A stretch of 64,000 nucleotides of DNA from Symsagittifera roscoffensis (Eukaryota; Xenacoelomorpha; Acoela; Convolutidae): positions 50,980,178 through 51,044,177 of the forward strand of contig NC_087062.1 in NCBI RefSeq assembly GCF_963678635.1, read 5' to 3'. Below are positions 10,929 through 21,539 of this stretch, one piece after another. A model generated the notes under the pieces. That model did not search any database. It was not told where the DNA came from and was given only the letters and a program-made list of their open reading frames with translations. The stretch's first letter is position 1. Each line of letters begins with the position of its first letter. The position numbers were made by a program, and so were the translations under genes.

Positions 10929-11159
10929 TCATGTCAGTAAATGAATATTTAAATTTACTGCACAAACTCTAAATACAAAACTTTGTTCCAGTTTCCGTCG
11001 TACCATCATGTAGCAGAGTGGTCCGATTCCTAATTGTCTTTCACGCCACGATCTTGGCCTTCTTTCAATACCTGGTAGCTCGTGTATTGTTTGAACATAT
11101 GGCGAAAGTTTATTGGGACGTAGAGACATTTCGTTTAAATTATCTATTCCGTCTAGCAT
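10929..11159 (-). CDS. ORF-a, 76-aa conserved leader protein (diverged copy)
   Basis: An intact ORF of 76 codons starts shortly after the PBS. It aligns end to end with the 77-codon ORFs at 25764, 33052 and 38529. Shared features are an N-terminal ML, an SLR.N block, TI.EL.GI.RRP, (M/I)VR.K..Q.F.FR, and a C-terminal NL..HL.T. It is basic and has no signal peptide, membrane segment or recognisable domain. It has stayed open while the surrounding DNA diverged, which argues for past selection. Function unknown. Confidence 0.65.
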   Translation of the reverse strand: MLDGIDNLNEMSLRPNKLSPYVQTIHELPGIERRPRSWRERQLGIGPLCYMMVRRKLEQSFVFRVCAVNLNIHLLT

Positions 11160-11252
11160 TTTTGCTATTTTGCAATTGTCTAATACTAAGATCTATTTTT
11201 TTTAAAATCTAAGTTAGTTAAGGCCTTATTCGAGACTTTTGGTCGCACCAGA

Positions 11253-11641
11253 TGAGTTATGACCTATTAGTTATACTCATAGAGTAAATTCAGATAAGGC
11301 ACACCGTCCTACAATCTTATTTTCGGCCAGATAGATTCGTGCAACTTCTTAGTCTAATACCGATCTTAGTCTTACTCTTAAATCTCCTAGTCACAAAAGA
11401 TCTACTGTATACTGGTTTATGCGAGTTAGTTCTTGGAGTTTTTTCAGAAGGATAACAACTGTATTCAAAGTTTTACATAAATTGTTCTGGTGCTGAAAAT
11501 TGTTCTGGTGCAAGTTGTTTCAGCACTTTTAAATAAGTGTCATGTTAGAGATGGACTATGATTGGTTTGTTATAAATATTTTACAGTGATAATCGTGAAA
11601 AATGAAATTGGTTCATAAATACTAGTTTAGAACTGGTTCCA
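11253..11641 (-). repeat. LTR of the diverged giant-element copy, with PBS
   Basis: Read on the minus strand, the LTR starts TGGAACC at 11641 and ends ATAACTCA at 11253. A TC spacer and the candidate primer-binding site TGGTGCGACC (11250-11241) follow. The PBS, the block around it and the GTGCTGAAA/TTTCAGCAC palindrome arms (about 11508-11547, loop here about 20 nt) match the array LTRs. Upstream sequence stops matching at 11641, supporting this as the LTR start. Confidence 0.65.
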
Positions 11642-12103
11642 TTATACTAATAGATAGGAGCTGAATGTTTTCACGCATCCTTTTTCAAGCGGTAATACTC
11701 GATTATAAAATGACTTTAGTACCAGTCTTGCAAAAATTGAGAAAAAATTGATTTTAATCAATTATTATTGATTTTAATCTCTCGTTTTGAAACCAAATAC
11801 CATTAATTTTACTTTATTATTATAACCGTTTAAAATTATCCATTTTTCTAATTTACTTGTTTTGCAGAAAAAAAATCCATTTAAATCGATTATAAATGTT
11901 CATAATCCCTTTTCTTTAACCATTTTGTCTTCGATGTTGCACCTGGATTGCATATAAATTTTATGCTTTTCGTAGACGTTGATTTATGTGAAAAATAGGA
12001 AAATTGTTTTAACAGGTTTCAAATCAATTCAAAAGCATAACATTCTGATTTATTTTTTAGTTTCCCCTTGATTATAGTTGTTTCATGATGTTTCATTTTT
12101 GTT
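11642..12103. other. No gene seen (AT-rich spacer)
   Basis: AT-rich sequence with short GATT/AATC-type runs between the diverged giant-element LTR and the insertion site of the next element. No supported feature. Confidence 0.6.
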
Positions 12104-12108
12104 ACCAC

Positions 12109-12376
12109 TGTGGTAAAGTGATATAATGCTGTAAGATCAATTGAAAATGATATAGTCTCAAGAGTTTAATTCAACCTGAAACTTTGTTTTCTTTCATGAA
12201 CTACGGTTCGGTGAACCAGCTCTATAACCGTATTTTGGTACGCAGAGCTCAACAACTAACTAAAGTGTAACCAGCGATCAACACTTCATGACCTTGACAT
12301 AACTTAATAACAATAAAAAAAAATACAGATACCGATATGCGCTCCAAGGTTAGTGTGCAGTAGGTGCTGTACCACA
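12109..12376 (-). repeat. 3' LTR (268 bp)
   Basis: Perfect 7-bp terminal inverted repeats, TGTGGTA...TACCACA. Compared with the other LTR it lacks about 29 bp flanked by GCAG repeats in that copy, which suggests a slippage-type deletion. Confidence 0.92.
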
Positions 12377-12495
12377 ATCCCCTTGGAATAACTAAAATTT
12401 ATATTTTATACATATAAAATTTAAAAAACTATGAGATTTAAGTTTACTCAGTTGAATTAGTTTTCAACGGCTTTGAGTTTTTCTTGAGGCAATCG

Positions 12496-13855
12496 TCACG
12501 CAGCATTCCATGTTTTCGTAATATCCATTGCCTCGCTTCCAAATTTCCGACGGAAGAGATGTTTTTCGAGCAATCCCAATTTCGTTTCTACCGGCTTGTT
12601 GGCATCCGCTTTGAATGTTGCTAGTTTGACTCTGTATGCCTCTAGCGCTGCTTTGTTAAGATCTGTCATATCTTGATCTGTCGCAATCAATTTAATAGAA
12701 TGTTTAACAGGATTTCCGAAACGAATTGGGCCTTTGTTTTTCGTCTGTCTTCCGCTGCGTCTAACCGGTACTTCAGTCTCACTCGATTCATCTGAAAACC
12801 TGGAGGCGCATTGCTTCCTTCGTCGCCGCTCGTGTCCGCACTTTTCAGAATTGTTTCTGCCTCTTTTTCAACTCCCCTTGTCAAAACCTGATCTGCTAAA
12901 AGATTCCAGTCTTCAGTAACTAGGTCAGGGCTTTGGAACGTCTCCAATATCTTTTCTGCTGAACGATTTCGGGTGATTTCCTTCTTTTATCCTTCATTTT
13001 CTTTCTAGCAGTGGATTTACTTAAAGTACAGGCTTTTTCTGGAGATGACAATGTTTTCGTTTCTTCCTCGTCTGCCTGGTTTCTCCGGCGTGCTGTTGCT
13101 GCAGCTTTCTGTTTCCTAGCCTCTTGACACGTTGGCTTTTTATCTTTTTTCCCAGCACCTTTGGGTTCTGAGACCCCTGCGTTTCCCAGCACTGGACCGG
13201 CATTGTTGGGTTTAGCTCTCTTTACGTCCAAATTAAGGCCTCCCTTCACTTCTATTTCTTTGGATGTTACATTTTGTTGACTATCTTGGTAGAGTTCCAC
13301 TGCATTTTCCAAGTTTGACCGTTTTTGTATATCAGGCATTTCTTCGGAGTCGCTGTTCTTTTTCCGTGACCCGCCTTCTTTTTTCTTTGATTTTGATTTC
13401 GGCTCATCTCCATGTGGGCTCCGTCTAGATTGATCCTTTTTGGGGCTTTTATCTCTCATATCACTAGTGTCGATTTTTGATTGAGCAATGTCACTCTTTC
13501 TATAAATTGCCCCCGCAGCTATTTTGACTGTGTGTGGAGTTTCTGATTATACTTTCTCCTTCTACGGGTTTGTTACCGCCTTTCCACTCTTTCTGCCTTC
13601 ATCGTTTCTCAAAAGGTTATTCGAGTGTGGTTCCACCTCCTCGGGTTTATCCTCAATGAAACCGTATTCCCACGAATATAAGAGCTCCTTCCGTAATTCT
13701 GGGTTTCTTGTACTCAATTCGTCCACTATTCTTTTAAAATCGTTAGCCGACGTGTCTCTCCTGTTCGTGTTCCAACGTGCGTTCTCTTCTAATATTGTCC
13801 TCAGAGCTTTCGCTCGATCTCTGTCTTTAGCTGACTCTACTTCTGTCTTGAACAT
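12496..13855 (-). pseudogene. Charged accessory region downstream of integrase (ORF3-like)
   Basis: Four open pieces lie between integrase and the 3' LTR: 13855-13562, 13459-12920, 12947-12687 and 12690-12496. The first and last are mixed-charge and helical. The second (179 codons) is very rich in Lys/Arg/Ser/Glu (RDKSPKK, KSKSKKKEGG, KQKAAATARRRN) and looks disordered and nucleic-acid-binding. Adjacent pieces overlap by a few bases in different frames, so they may be one broken ORF. In the related element at 611-2621 the corresponding tail is shorter. It could be an extended integrase C-terminus or a separate third ORF. No domain recognised. Confidence 0.5.
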
Positions 13856-13876
13856 AGGACTGACTTCTCTACTGTT

Positions 13877-14696
13877 TTAGCCTTTTCTTACGATTTTGAC
13901 GTTATTGCGTGACTGGTCAACCCGTCTTTTCAACTGTGATGCGGCGAGATCTGAACGCTCCAGGTGTTTCTTATCTAAATGATCAGAGGTTTTAATGTCT
14001 CTTTTAACTTGTCCCTTACTAGTTTGAATTCTGTTTTTGGAAAGTCGTCCAAATTGTGCTTCAAATGGAGAGCATTTATTTGCTTGCTCCACCTAAGATC
14101 TCGAATTATCGTGCTAAGAGCAAGTTTTATTGATGTGACATTTTCATCCAATAACATAACTCCCAGTCTTTGTTTGATTGTTTGAATGGTTCTCTCAACC
14201 AGGCCACATCCCCGGTGGTCCCCTACCGGACAGAATTTTTGTTCGATATTTTATTCAGTACAGAACTTTTCAATGTTTTGCTTTTAAATCCCGAGAACTG
14301 ATCAGTTCTTATTGATTCAGGTATTCTGTGTGTATCAGTATAAGTACGCAGAAATTTCACCGATGACTTGGCCCCAGTCGATTTTGTTACTTTTACTGAA
14401 GGAAATTTTGAATATCTATCTATAGCCGTAAGCTGGTAGATTTTCTTCCCCTTTATATCTTCTAGAGGCCCCGCATAATCTAATTGCAGTTCCTGTCCCG
14501 GCTGCGTGAGCAGTGGGAGTGTTTTTGACGCATTTTTTGATATGATATATTTAACGTTCTTACCATAGCGTGTACAGCTAAGACATTCCTCTGCCATCTT
14601 CACAATAACTTTGTGCATATGTGGCCACCACAGGTATCGAGATACGTCCAACATGGCTTCTTGTCCTGGGTGGCCTCGGTGAATTCGTTTCAACAC
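13877..14696 (-). pseudogene. Integrase (HHCC + DDE core), broken
   Basis: The piece 14696-14223 has the zinc-binding H..H..C..C (HRGHPG, ECLSCTRYG) and the first two catalytic aspartates in LDYAGPL and RTDQFSGF. After a frameshift near 14223-14270 the third catalytic residue is seen in the segment LVERTIQTIKQRLG (14210-14165). The rest continues through 14157-13877 in two frames. Integrase inserts element cDNA into the host genome. With at least two frameshifts it is inactive. Confidence 0.85.
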
Positions 14697-14708
14697 TGCA
14701 GGATGCAG

Positions 14709-15413
14709 TTATCCTGGAACGGCTAATCTTCTATCTACTATGATGCAATCGTCTACAACGGCCATTTGATGCCAGAGTGAATTCGTATAGGGCCCCATCA
14801 TTTCGAATGAATGCCGATCTTTCCGTTCTATCACTCTCCTTAATCTATCCATCCATGTATCCTCCGTTGTTAACTCGGCAAGTAGGTTTCGGTCGAAAAG
14901 TTTCGACAGATTGTGCAGGTTATTGTCTTCTAGTTGTTCTGCTTGTCGAAATTCTTCTTTTCTGGACTTCCTATCGCTCTTCCGTCCTCCAACTAGACTA
15001 ATCTCAGGGCTTGATATTGGGCTGTCGGCCGTAAGGTCCATTTCTATAACTTTCACATCGTTTCTTTCTGGTATGTTCTTCTGTGGACTGGACATTTCTG
15101 TTGACGCTTTTAACTCCAGCAAACTCCCCGGTATCACTTTGTCTGCATGTTCTGACCCAACTAAATCCCAGAAGGAAATTAGCCTTTTGGGATCTGGTTG
15201 TGGAGTCCCTGAAGGTGTTGGTAATGAAGTTGATTGTCCTGATTCCCTTCTCTGATTAACGATATCCATTTTCCGCCATTCAACCTGTGGCATATCATCC
15301 TCTGAACTGTCTGATTCGTATCCTCGTTGTACTGTTCTCGTTCTCCGATATGTCGTTTCCGTCACTTGTTCCAGCATTTGATCTCTGTTTCTTTCTCGTT
15401 CTACTATTTTCAC
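14709..15413 (-). pseudogene. Long acidic/basic linker between RNase H and integrase
   Basis: An open piece of 234 codons whose last ~50 residues (DTWMDRLRRVIERK...WHQMAVVDDCIIVDRRLAVPG) look like the usual tether before the integrase zinc domain. The first ~180 residues are Ser/Pro/Glu-rich and unlike core pol. This linker is long for a Ty3-type pol. It is adjacent to the RNase H piece (15677) through about 260 bp of shifted reading. Confidence 0.65.
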
Positions 15414-15676
15414 TGTCTTTCTCGGTTTTCCTCCATTCTGCTTTTTCTTTCTAGATATTCTTGTTTTCTAGTATCGTCGACCGACTGTTTGCAATGAGAA
15501 AACTTGCTTAAATTGTTTGGCTCACAATTTGAGAGACTTGAAATTGGACCGTTTTTGTTCCGGTCGAGCCGTGTTCGTTTTTGAACCGCACGTTTGCTAT
15601 ATCAGCCGTGGGATGACTTATCGTTTAATTCATCCAATGTGTCTCTCAATCGAGAATGTTCTAGAATATTTTCATT

Positions 15677-16168
15677 CTAATTTGTGTTTACTGTATCGTT
15701 TAGCCGGCTGCTTAAGCAGTCGAGTGCTTTATGGAAACATTCAATCGATGCTACAACGAATTTTTCATCTAAGTTTGTCTCTGGCCACGGTTCTCCGTTT
15801 GGCTCTCTTGACATGTAGTCCACAATTCCCATGTCTTTACCTGGTTTATGTACCACTCTAAATTGGTAAGGTAGTAGTCTATCTACCCACCTAGTAAGTC
15901 GGGATTGGTACCTTTTGTTAGATTTATATTCTCCTGGTGCTGATGTATGAGCTTTTTGGTCTGTAGCCAGAATGAATTCTTTCCCCAGTAGGCAGTGTTT
16001 AAATATATCTACCGCCCAAACTACTGCGAGCAGTTCTAACTCGTTTGTCGAATACTTCTTTCCTTGAGCGTTAAGATAACGTGAAGCGAACGCAATAGGT
16101 ACCCATTCGTCATCTGTTTTCTGTTCTAAAGTTGCTCCGAGACCACTGTGACTTGCGTCACACTTCAC
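15677..16168 (-). pseudogene. RNase H domain
   Basis: RNase H removes the RNA strand during reverse transcription. Visible catalytic positions are the Asp in CDASHSGLGATL, the Glu in STNELELLAVVWA, the Asp in FILATDQKAH and the C-terminal Asp in MGIVDYMSR. The frame is open for 163 codons from 16168 and ends at a stop at 15677, inside what should continue as pol. Confidence 0.85.
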
Positions 16169-16238
16169 CCGAGTATTTTTTTTTTCAAAGAGTGCTTTTT
16201 ACCCCTTTCAAATTTTTTCACGGGCAATTTTTTATTTT

Positions 16239-17121
16239 TCAATTTTTTCTCTCGTTTTCTTCTATTAACAAAGGTCTGAGCTGATCGGTTAAGCTCGCAG
16301 CGTTAGGAATGAGTTTAGAAAGATGGTTAATACTACCCATAATCGATCTCAATTGTTTTAGAGACTTCGGGTGTTGAAGTTTTAGTATTGCCTCTGTCTT
16401 GGTGATTTTTGGTGTTATTCCTTCTGAGGTAAGTTCGTGACCTAACCAGTTCACTTCTGGTTGAAAGAATGCGCATTTTTTCAATTTAAGCGCTAAATTT
16501 TCATTATCCAATTTCTTTAAAACGTCGGTTGCTAGCTGTTCATGTTCGTGTTTTCCCCCTTTGATACAATCAGAATGTCATCCAGAAATCAGAAAGTTTA
16601 TTTCGCATGATTTAGTGTTCGATCCATGGCTTTTTGAAATTCTGCAGGCATGTCTGCTAATCCATAGAACCCGGTTAGAAACCTATATGTTCCTGTTGCC
16701 TGCCCACCCACTATGTTAAAGTTACACTGCTTAGCTGTTTCAGCATTTGACTAATTTGACTATAAGCGTATTTCAAATCCAATACCGTGAAATACAACGT
16801 ACCTGCTGTATTAGCAGGTACTATTTGGCTTACTCCATCCAGTAATTCGTCCACATTCGGCATCTGATATTTGTCGTTATAAAGTTGCCTATTTATGTGT
16901 TTTGCATCTAACGCCAATTAAAAGTTAACGGAATCGTCTTTCTTTACGGTAATTACTATCGGAGCCATGAAACAGTCATTTGTGCTTTTGTCAAGTTTTG
17001 TTATATGACCTTCTGATAACCACTTCGATGATTCGGCTTGCACTTTTTCATGTATATGTATAGGAATCAACCTACCTTTTTCTTGAATGGGGCACAGTGG
17101 GTATTTGAATTTTGTGTTCAC
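16239..17121 (-). pseudogene. Reverse transcriptase, broken
   Basis: Ty3-type RT fingers/palm in pieces. 17121-16918 (LCPIQEKGR..., APIVITVKKD) is in the same frame as 16917-16711 (LALDAKHINRQL, FTVLDLKYAYSQ), separated only by one TAA. A shifted frame then gives FLTGFYGLADMPAEFQKAMD and the catalytic FLDDILIV (about 16700-16560), and 16511-16239 gives the thumb (NWLGHELTSEGITPK, MGSINHLSK). At least one nonsense codon and two frameshifts. Confidence 0.88.
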
Positions 17122-17579
17122 CTCGTGATTTTTGATGCCCCTTTTCGATCAGATAGGGACGGGAATTTTTGGTAAAATTGATGTTTCATACCATCTGACT
17201 GCTCGCACAGTAGCACGTCAAACCTGGAGTTTTGTGACGGTGCAGACTTCTGTGACGTCTGTATCCCCAATTTCCTTGTAAATCTAATCCCAGAATACAT
17301 CGTGCTCGGCGTTCTGTCACTAATAACGATGCGTCTGTCACTTCCTACCCCGCCGGCCGACCTTATACTAGTATATAATGCTCCGAGTATTTGAATTGGT
17401 TGCTTGTTATAGTCAACAAACTGTGTCGACAGGTTTTGTTCTTCAGCGGGGATGAATTTTATCTTTGGAGCTCCCACCATCAGTGTTTTTGCTGTTGTCC
17501 AGTTCAGAAATGATACTGGACTTCCCGGATCGATCGTCATATTTATAATATGTTTGTCGATTCTTACCAACGGTTTCAA
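17118..17579 (-). pseudogene. Aspartic protease domain
   Basis: A retropepsin-like piece of 153 codons with M-T-I-D-P-G-S-P-V-S-F-L at the flap/active-site start. The usual D-S/T-G reads D-P-G. The related element at 1446 has V-D-S-A-S-P-V-S-F. Both differ from the canonical triad, so the family may tolerate variation, or both copies are mutated. It overlaps the RT piece by four bases in another frame. Confidence 0.75.
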
Positions 17580-17584
17580 CGCTT

Positions 17585-18806
17585 TTATTTGGTGTGATTT
17601 TGGATCTCTCCAAATGCCAATTTTTCGAACATCCTTTGTATCACATGGTTGTCTTTGACTCCTGATATGATTTTTCCAATTTTTCCAGGTGAATCATGTA
17701 ATCTAGGTTCGACCACCATGATTTCAAACTCCTCACAGGAATCAAAACTGTGAATTAAGTTGCACCCTTCCTCTGAGCTAGAATTTTCTTCTGCAATCTC
17801 GTTCACTTGATTCGATCGACACATTTTCGCAAAATGGTTTTGCTTATTATAGCTTTTACATGTTTTCCCATAGCTGGGCAAGTTTTCAGATGTCCTTCTC
17901 CAAATGTTCTGCCACGTCTTTGTTATCGTTCCATTTGTTTTTGAATTGATCTCGATTCGACCTCCTGTAATTCTGATTTTTATTTCCAACTGCCATAGAA
18001 TTGTCCCCCAATTGAGCTTCCCACTACCGATTTCTGAAACGCTTGTGTCGTTTGCTTGCTTTGTTCAAATTTAATAGCTCGTTTGAGTACTTCATCTGGT
18101 GCGAAAGTTTCAAAAGTCAATGTATCTTGAAGTGCAGTATTCTCCATTCGTGATATGAATAGATCTCGCACCAATTCTTCCTCTAATCCGCCCAATTCGG
18201 CCGTAGCTGCTTGTGCAGTTAAAGCCGCATGAAAAGACTCCAAAGTCTGTCCGGATTCTTGTGTCCTGGTGAATAATCTGTATCTCTCGTACTTAATGTT
18301 TTTCTTCTTTTCAAATGATACTTTAGCCAATCTCACCATATCTCTGAATTCAAGTTTTGATATTATTTCAGTATGTGGATTTTTCTGTACACATTTTTTC
18401 TTTCCTTCTGTGCCTAACGCCAGAAATAGACGAGACGTAAGTCGTTCTTGAACTTCGTTGTAAAACACATTATGTCCAACATTGGGTCCTCGTTCCCTTC
18501 TCTCTTCGTTTTCGAGTAATACTCTGTCTCTTCTTAGTCTCTCTCTCGCCTCCCAATCAGTAACTGCCTGAGCAGTTTCTTTTTCTCCTGGGGTTTCAGG
18601 GCGGGCATCGGCTCATCAATGACTTCTTTCGGTTCTTCTAGTAATATCTCAGGATTCACACTTTCTTTGACCGTCACTGCTAGCATAAATTGATCCAACC
18701 AAATTTTGAAATTCCATGGTGGATCTGAGCTAGCTGAGGTCCAGAACACTGGGATACCCATGTCCATTCGGTTATCCTGTGCAATGAATCCTGCTGGCTG
18801 CGCCAT
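17585..18806 (-). pseudogene. gag: gag with degenerate zinc knuckle
   Basis: Starts at ATG 18806, which spans the LTR/PBS junction (M-A-Q), exactly as in the element at 611. Pieces: 18806-18534 (FWTSASSDPPWNFKIWLDQFML), 18468-17980 (capsid-like; ERYRLFTRTQESGQTLESFHAAL) and 17989-17585. The third holds a C-x2-Y-x4-H-x4-C knuckle in which the second Cys has become Tyr. Three frames are used, so it is inactive. Confidence 0.82.
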
Positions 18807-19102
18807 GTGGTAAAGTGATATAATGCTATAAGCTCAATTGAAAATGATATAGTCTCAAAAGTTTAATTCAACCTGAAACTTTGTTTTCTTTCAAGAAATA
18901 CGGTTCCGTGAACCAGCTCTATAACCGTATCTTGGTACGCAGAGCTCAACAACTAACTAAGGTCTAACCAGCGATCAGTACTGCATGACCTTGACATAAC
19001 TTAATAACAATATATAAAATTACAGATACCGATATGCGTTCCAAGGTTAGTGTGCAGCGAAGTTAACATGGTTACTACACATGCAGTAAGTGCTGTACCA
19101 CA
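18806..19102 (-). repeat. 5' LTR (297 bp)
   Basis: TGTGGTA...TACCACA, followed on the minus strand by TGGCGCAGCCAGC as PBS. It carries the ~29-bp stretch that the 3' LTR lacks. The 5-bp target duplication ACCAC follows at 19103-19107. Confidence 0.92.
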
Positions 19103-19107
19103 ACCAC

Positions 19108-19572
19108 CAAAACATCAGCACTCAGCTTTTGTTTCATGATTTATATAGAAGAGTTATGTTTCACATACCACTGGATTCTTTCAACTAACATAAAGGGATC
19201 TCTACGAAACTTTTGTTTCGTGATAAATCTTTGTGTTCAGATGAACCAAAGAGTGAAAAGACATCTCAATATTACAGATTTTTGACACAAAAAAGGATTA
19301 GAATCAATTATAACAGATTGTAACAAGTTATAAGAGGTTATAAGAGATTATAAGAGATTTTCGGAAAAATTATAATCAACTGTAATTGATTATATTATTT
19401 TATAATGTCACAAAAATGGTTATCAGTATAATTGATTATAGATTGTTTAAACATCTAAATTTGGCGCGTATAATTAATTATAAATTTTATAAAATCACAA
19501 TTATAATTGTATAATAAAAATGATTATTTCCTTTTTTTACTGAGTGCGGGTGGTTTTTTCTATGCCCTACAG
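19108..19572. other. AT-rich spacer, no gene seen
   Basis: Contains runs of TTATAA/GATTATAA-type sequence (19300-19500). Nothing coding is supported. Confidence 0.6.
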
Positions 19573-19708
19573 AATTCACACCAAAAGGCTATAATATGTT
19601 AAGATACATGGAGGAGCGACTGGTGGGACTGGAGAAGAGAATAGATGGACTTGAGGCATTCCGGGAGAACGTTGTCCACTCCACCGAGCGAGAAGAGGAC
19701 CAACAGAA
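19573..19708 (+). other. Candidate internal exon encoding a coiled coil
   Basis: A pyrimidine-rich tract and CCCTACAG precede 19573. The frame from 19575 reads 44 codons containing MEERLVGLEKRIDGLEAFRE, a heptad-like coiled coil. A strong donor (GAA/GTGAGT) ends it at 19708. GC content is higher than in the surroundings. It may be an exon of a host gene or of a transposon protein; no family recognised. Splicing is predicted by eye only. Confidence 0.3.
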
Positions 19709-20845
19709 GTGAGTGTATTACAGTACGCTATGCTACGCCCCAGCAGCACTCTGTCTCTTTAAACCTCTTTTCCGGTCGACTACTTATGAAAAAAATGACT
19801 ATCATTTTTCCATACAAACAAAGGCTGTGAAATTCTGCAAATTAGTTTGAAAGTTATTTTGAACAAAAGGGTAGTTGTTTTGTTGCTTGTTTGACTTTTT
19901 TTGTATAGGAAATTACTTACTTTAGTACAATTTGCATTAGAAGAATTGGATGATAACAATTTTTGCATACACAATCTCTAAAAATGAGGAAAACATTTAA
20001 GTTCTCATTTCAATCGCTAAACCAGTTTTACGATCATATAAATATTGATCCAAAAAAACTTCTGATCCAGTCTTCTTACACAGAAGGCTCAAAGATCATC
20101 ATGAACAATTTCTGCGATGTTTCAATTTTTTTTCGGTTTTAGACAACAGCATGTAAAATAATAACCTAAATATGTCCAAAAAGTAGGCCACAATTTGTCA
20201 ATCTTTGATTTTTTCTGTATAGAGGCCAGTAGTAAGAAAGTTAATCACCCCGCCCTTAGAAAACCGAGACTTTTAGCATTTACCTTATTCAAGGGGCGGC
20301 GCAAAAGATTATGTTTGAGCCTGCTTTTTCCGAGTGTTAATTTAACCATATTGGAACACCCGAGACCAATAAATGACATCATGCCGCAAAATAAATGTTT
20401 CTGATTGGTTCAAAATCGGATGCATCAAAGAACGAAAATATTTACAGAATCATGTCGCAGAAAACATTCTGATGATAATTCAGAAGTTTGATGAATCAAA
20501 TTTTACCATTTTACAACAATTCATATGTCGCGAGCTGAGAAACGTGATATTCTACCGTCATTTATTTGTTTATTTCAGCTCTGGAAATCCGTTTTTCAAG
20601 TTTGAATTTCAGATTATTTCAAAGATCATAATGAATGATAATCAATGAAATTAAAATGGTTTGATTTAAGTTTCCTTTTACATAAAAAAGCCTAAAATAT
20701 CAAATTCCATCGGGAGGAGGTTCAATTTCTATCTGAATATATCATTTTATTTTGAGAAGTTTAACAAAAAAACAATTCGAAAAAAAAAATTAAGTATAGA
20801 TTTTTATTACAAGTTTGATTTACTAAAAAAATCTGGAAATTCTGG
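19709..20845. other. No gene seen
   Basis: AT-rich sequence. A short GC-richer patch at 20240-20400 carries an imperfect inverted repeat (ccccgccctta / aaggggcgg), a TGACATCA-like site and an ATTGG box, which would fit a promoter but is not sufficient to call one. Confidence 0.5.
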
Positions 20846-20918
20846 TTAGTTGTTCAACTGCTCACACTTCGCAAAAGTGAAATTTAGCTTGTTGAAAAAA
20901 ATGCTCTTCTGCTCTGCT

Positions 20919-21194
20919 TCAAGAACGTTTCTGACGTTTGCTAGGTAGTCGATCTTCGAGAGATTCGAATTCAATGAAAGAACAACTCGGAAAAGGTTTC
21001 TGTCTAACAGGTGCGTCCCTGTCAACAACATGCTCTTCGTCACTGCTTTCATCCCAGGTGCGAGCAAATCCAGGGTCTGGGACTCGAAATGTGTCATCAA
21101 TTTCACAATCAGAAGTCAGCCTGCTCGTTTCCTGTTCAAAATCGCTAACAAAAAATTCTTCATTGAGTCTATCATTATTTGGTAGATTAGCCAT
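20919..21194 (-). CDS. Small acidic ORF, unknown
   Basis: 91 codons starting at an ATG in good context (G at -3, G at +4). It is strongly acidic in the middle (DESSDEEHVVDRDAP) and ends with a basic cluster, PSKRQKRS, that could be a nuclear signal. It lies about 350 bp downstream of the PolB relic on the same strand. It could be an accessory gene of that DNA transposon, the N-terminus of a transposase, or a chance ORF. No homolog recognised. Confidence 0.3.
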   Translation of the reverse strand: MANLPNNDRLNEEFFVSDFEQETSRLTSDCEIDDTFRVPDPGFARTWDESSDEEHVVDRDAPVRQKPFPSCSFIEFESLEDRLPSKRQKRS

Positions 21195-21539
21195 GACTGC
21201 AGTAGAAGTTGATTGATCATTGTAACAATTTGTAGTGACCGTAAGCTAAAGGCTGCAAACCATCGGCTTTGTAAAACCGCCGGTTATTGTAGGCAGACAA
21301 AATTATCTAGTTAACTTCACTGATTGACAAAATGGCTTTCTGATGTAATATTTTTCATAAGCTCACGTATGGCATTTTTCCCGAACAAAACAGATTTTTA
21401 TTTTTCATGATGTAACGTTAACGTTGTTCTAACTGAACTGGTTACAACTTTTGTACTTTTTTGTTCTGTTCTTGTCTCCATCGATATACGCAATTGGGCA
21501 TGTTTTCGGTTTCAAAAAAATTGCCTCCGAAAAAATATT

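Larger units (their letters stand above)
7751..11641 (-). mobile_element. Diverged 5' half of the giant env-bearing LTR element
   Basis: On the minus strand this carries, in order, an LTR (11641-11253), a PBS, a 76-codon leader ORF, a ~1-kb leader, relics of the 153- and 117-codon ORFs and gag. It ends inside gag at 7751. All parts are co-linear with the units at 24741-44786, but the DNA is strongly diverged (leader ORF protein roughly 45% identical by eye). Everything 3' of the MTMNPY residues of gag is replaced by the PolB relic. Confidence 0.85.
12104..19107 (-). mobile_element. Complete Ty3-like LTR retrotransposon with 5-bp target duplication
   Basis: LTRs at 12109-12376 and 18806-19102 both begin TGTGGTA and end TACCACA. 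They are flanked by the 5-bp direct repeat ACCAC (12104-12108 and 19103-19107), the hallmark of integration. On the minus strand the internal part encodes gag, protease, RT, RNase H, a linker, integrase and a charged extra ORF, all broken. The PBS (TGGCGCAGCC) follows the 5' LTR directly. The polypurine tract (AAGGGGAT) precedes the 3' LTR. The LTRs differ at about 20 sites by eye plus one indel, so the insertion is old. Confidence 0.92.
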
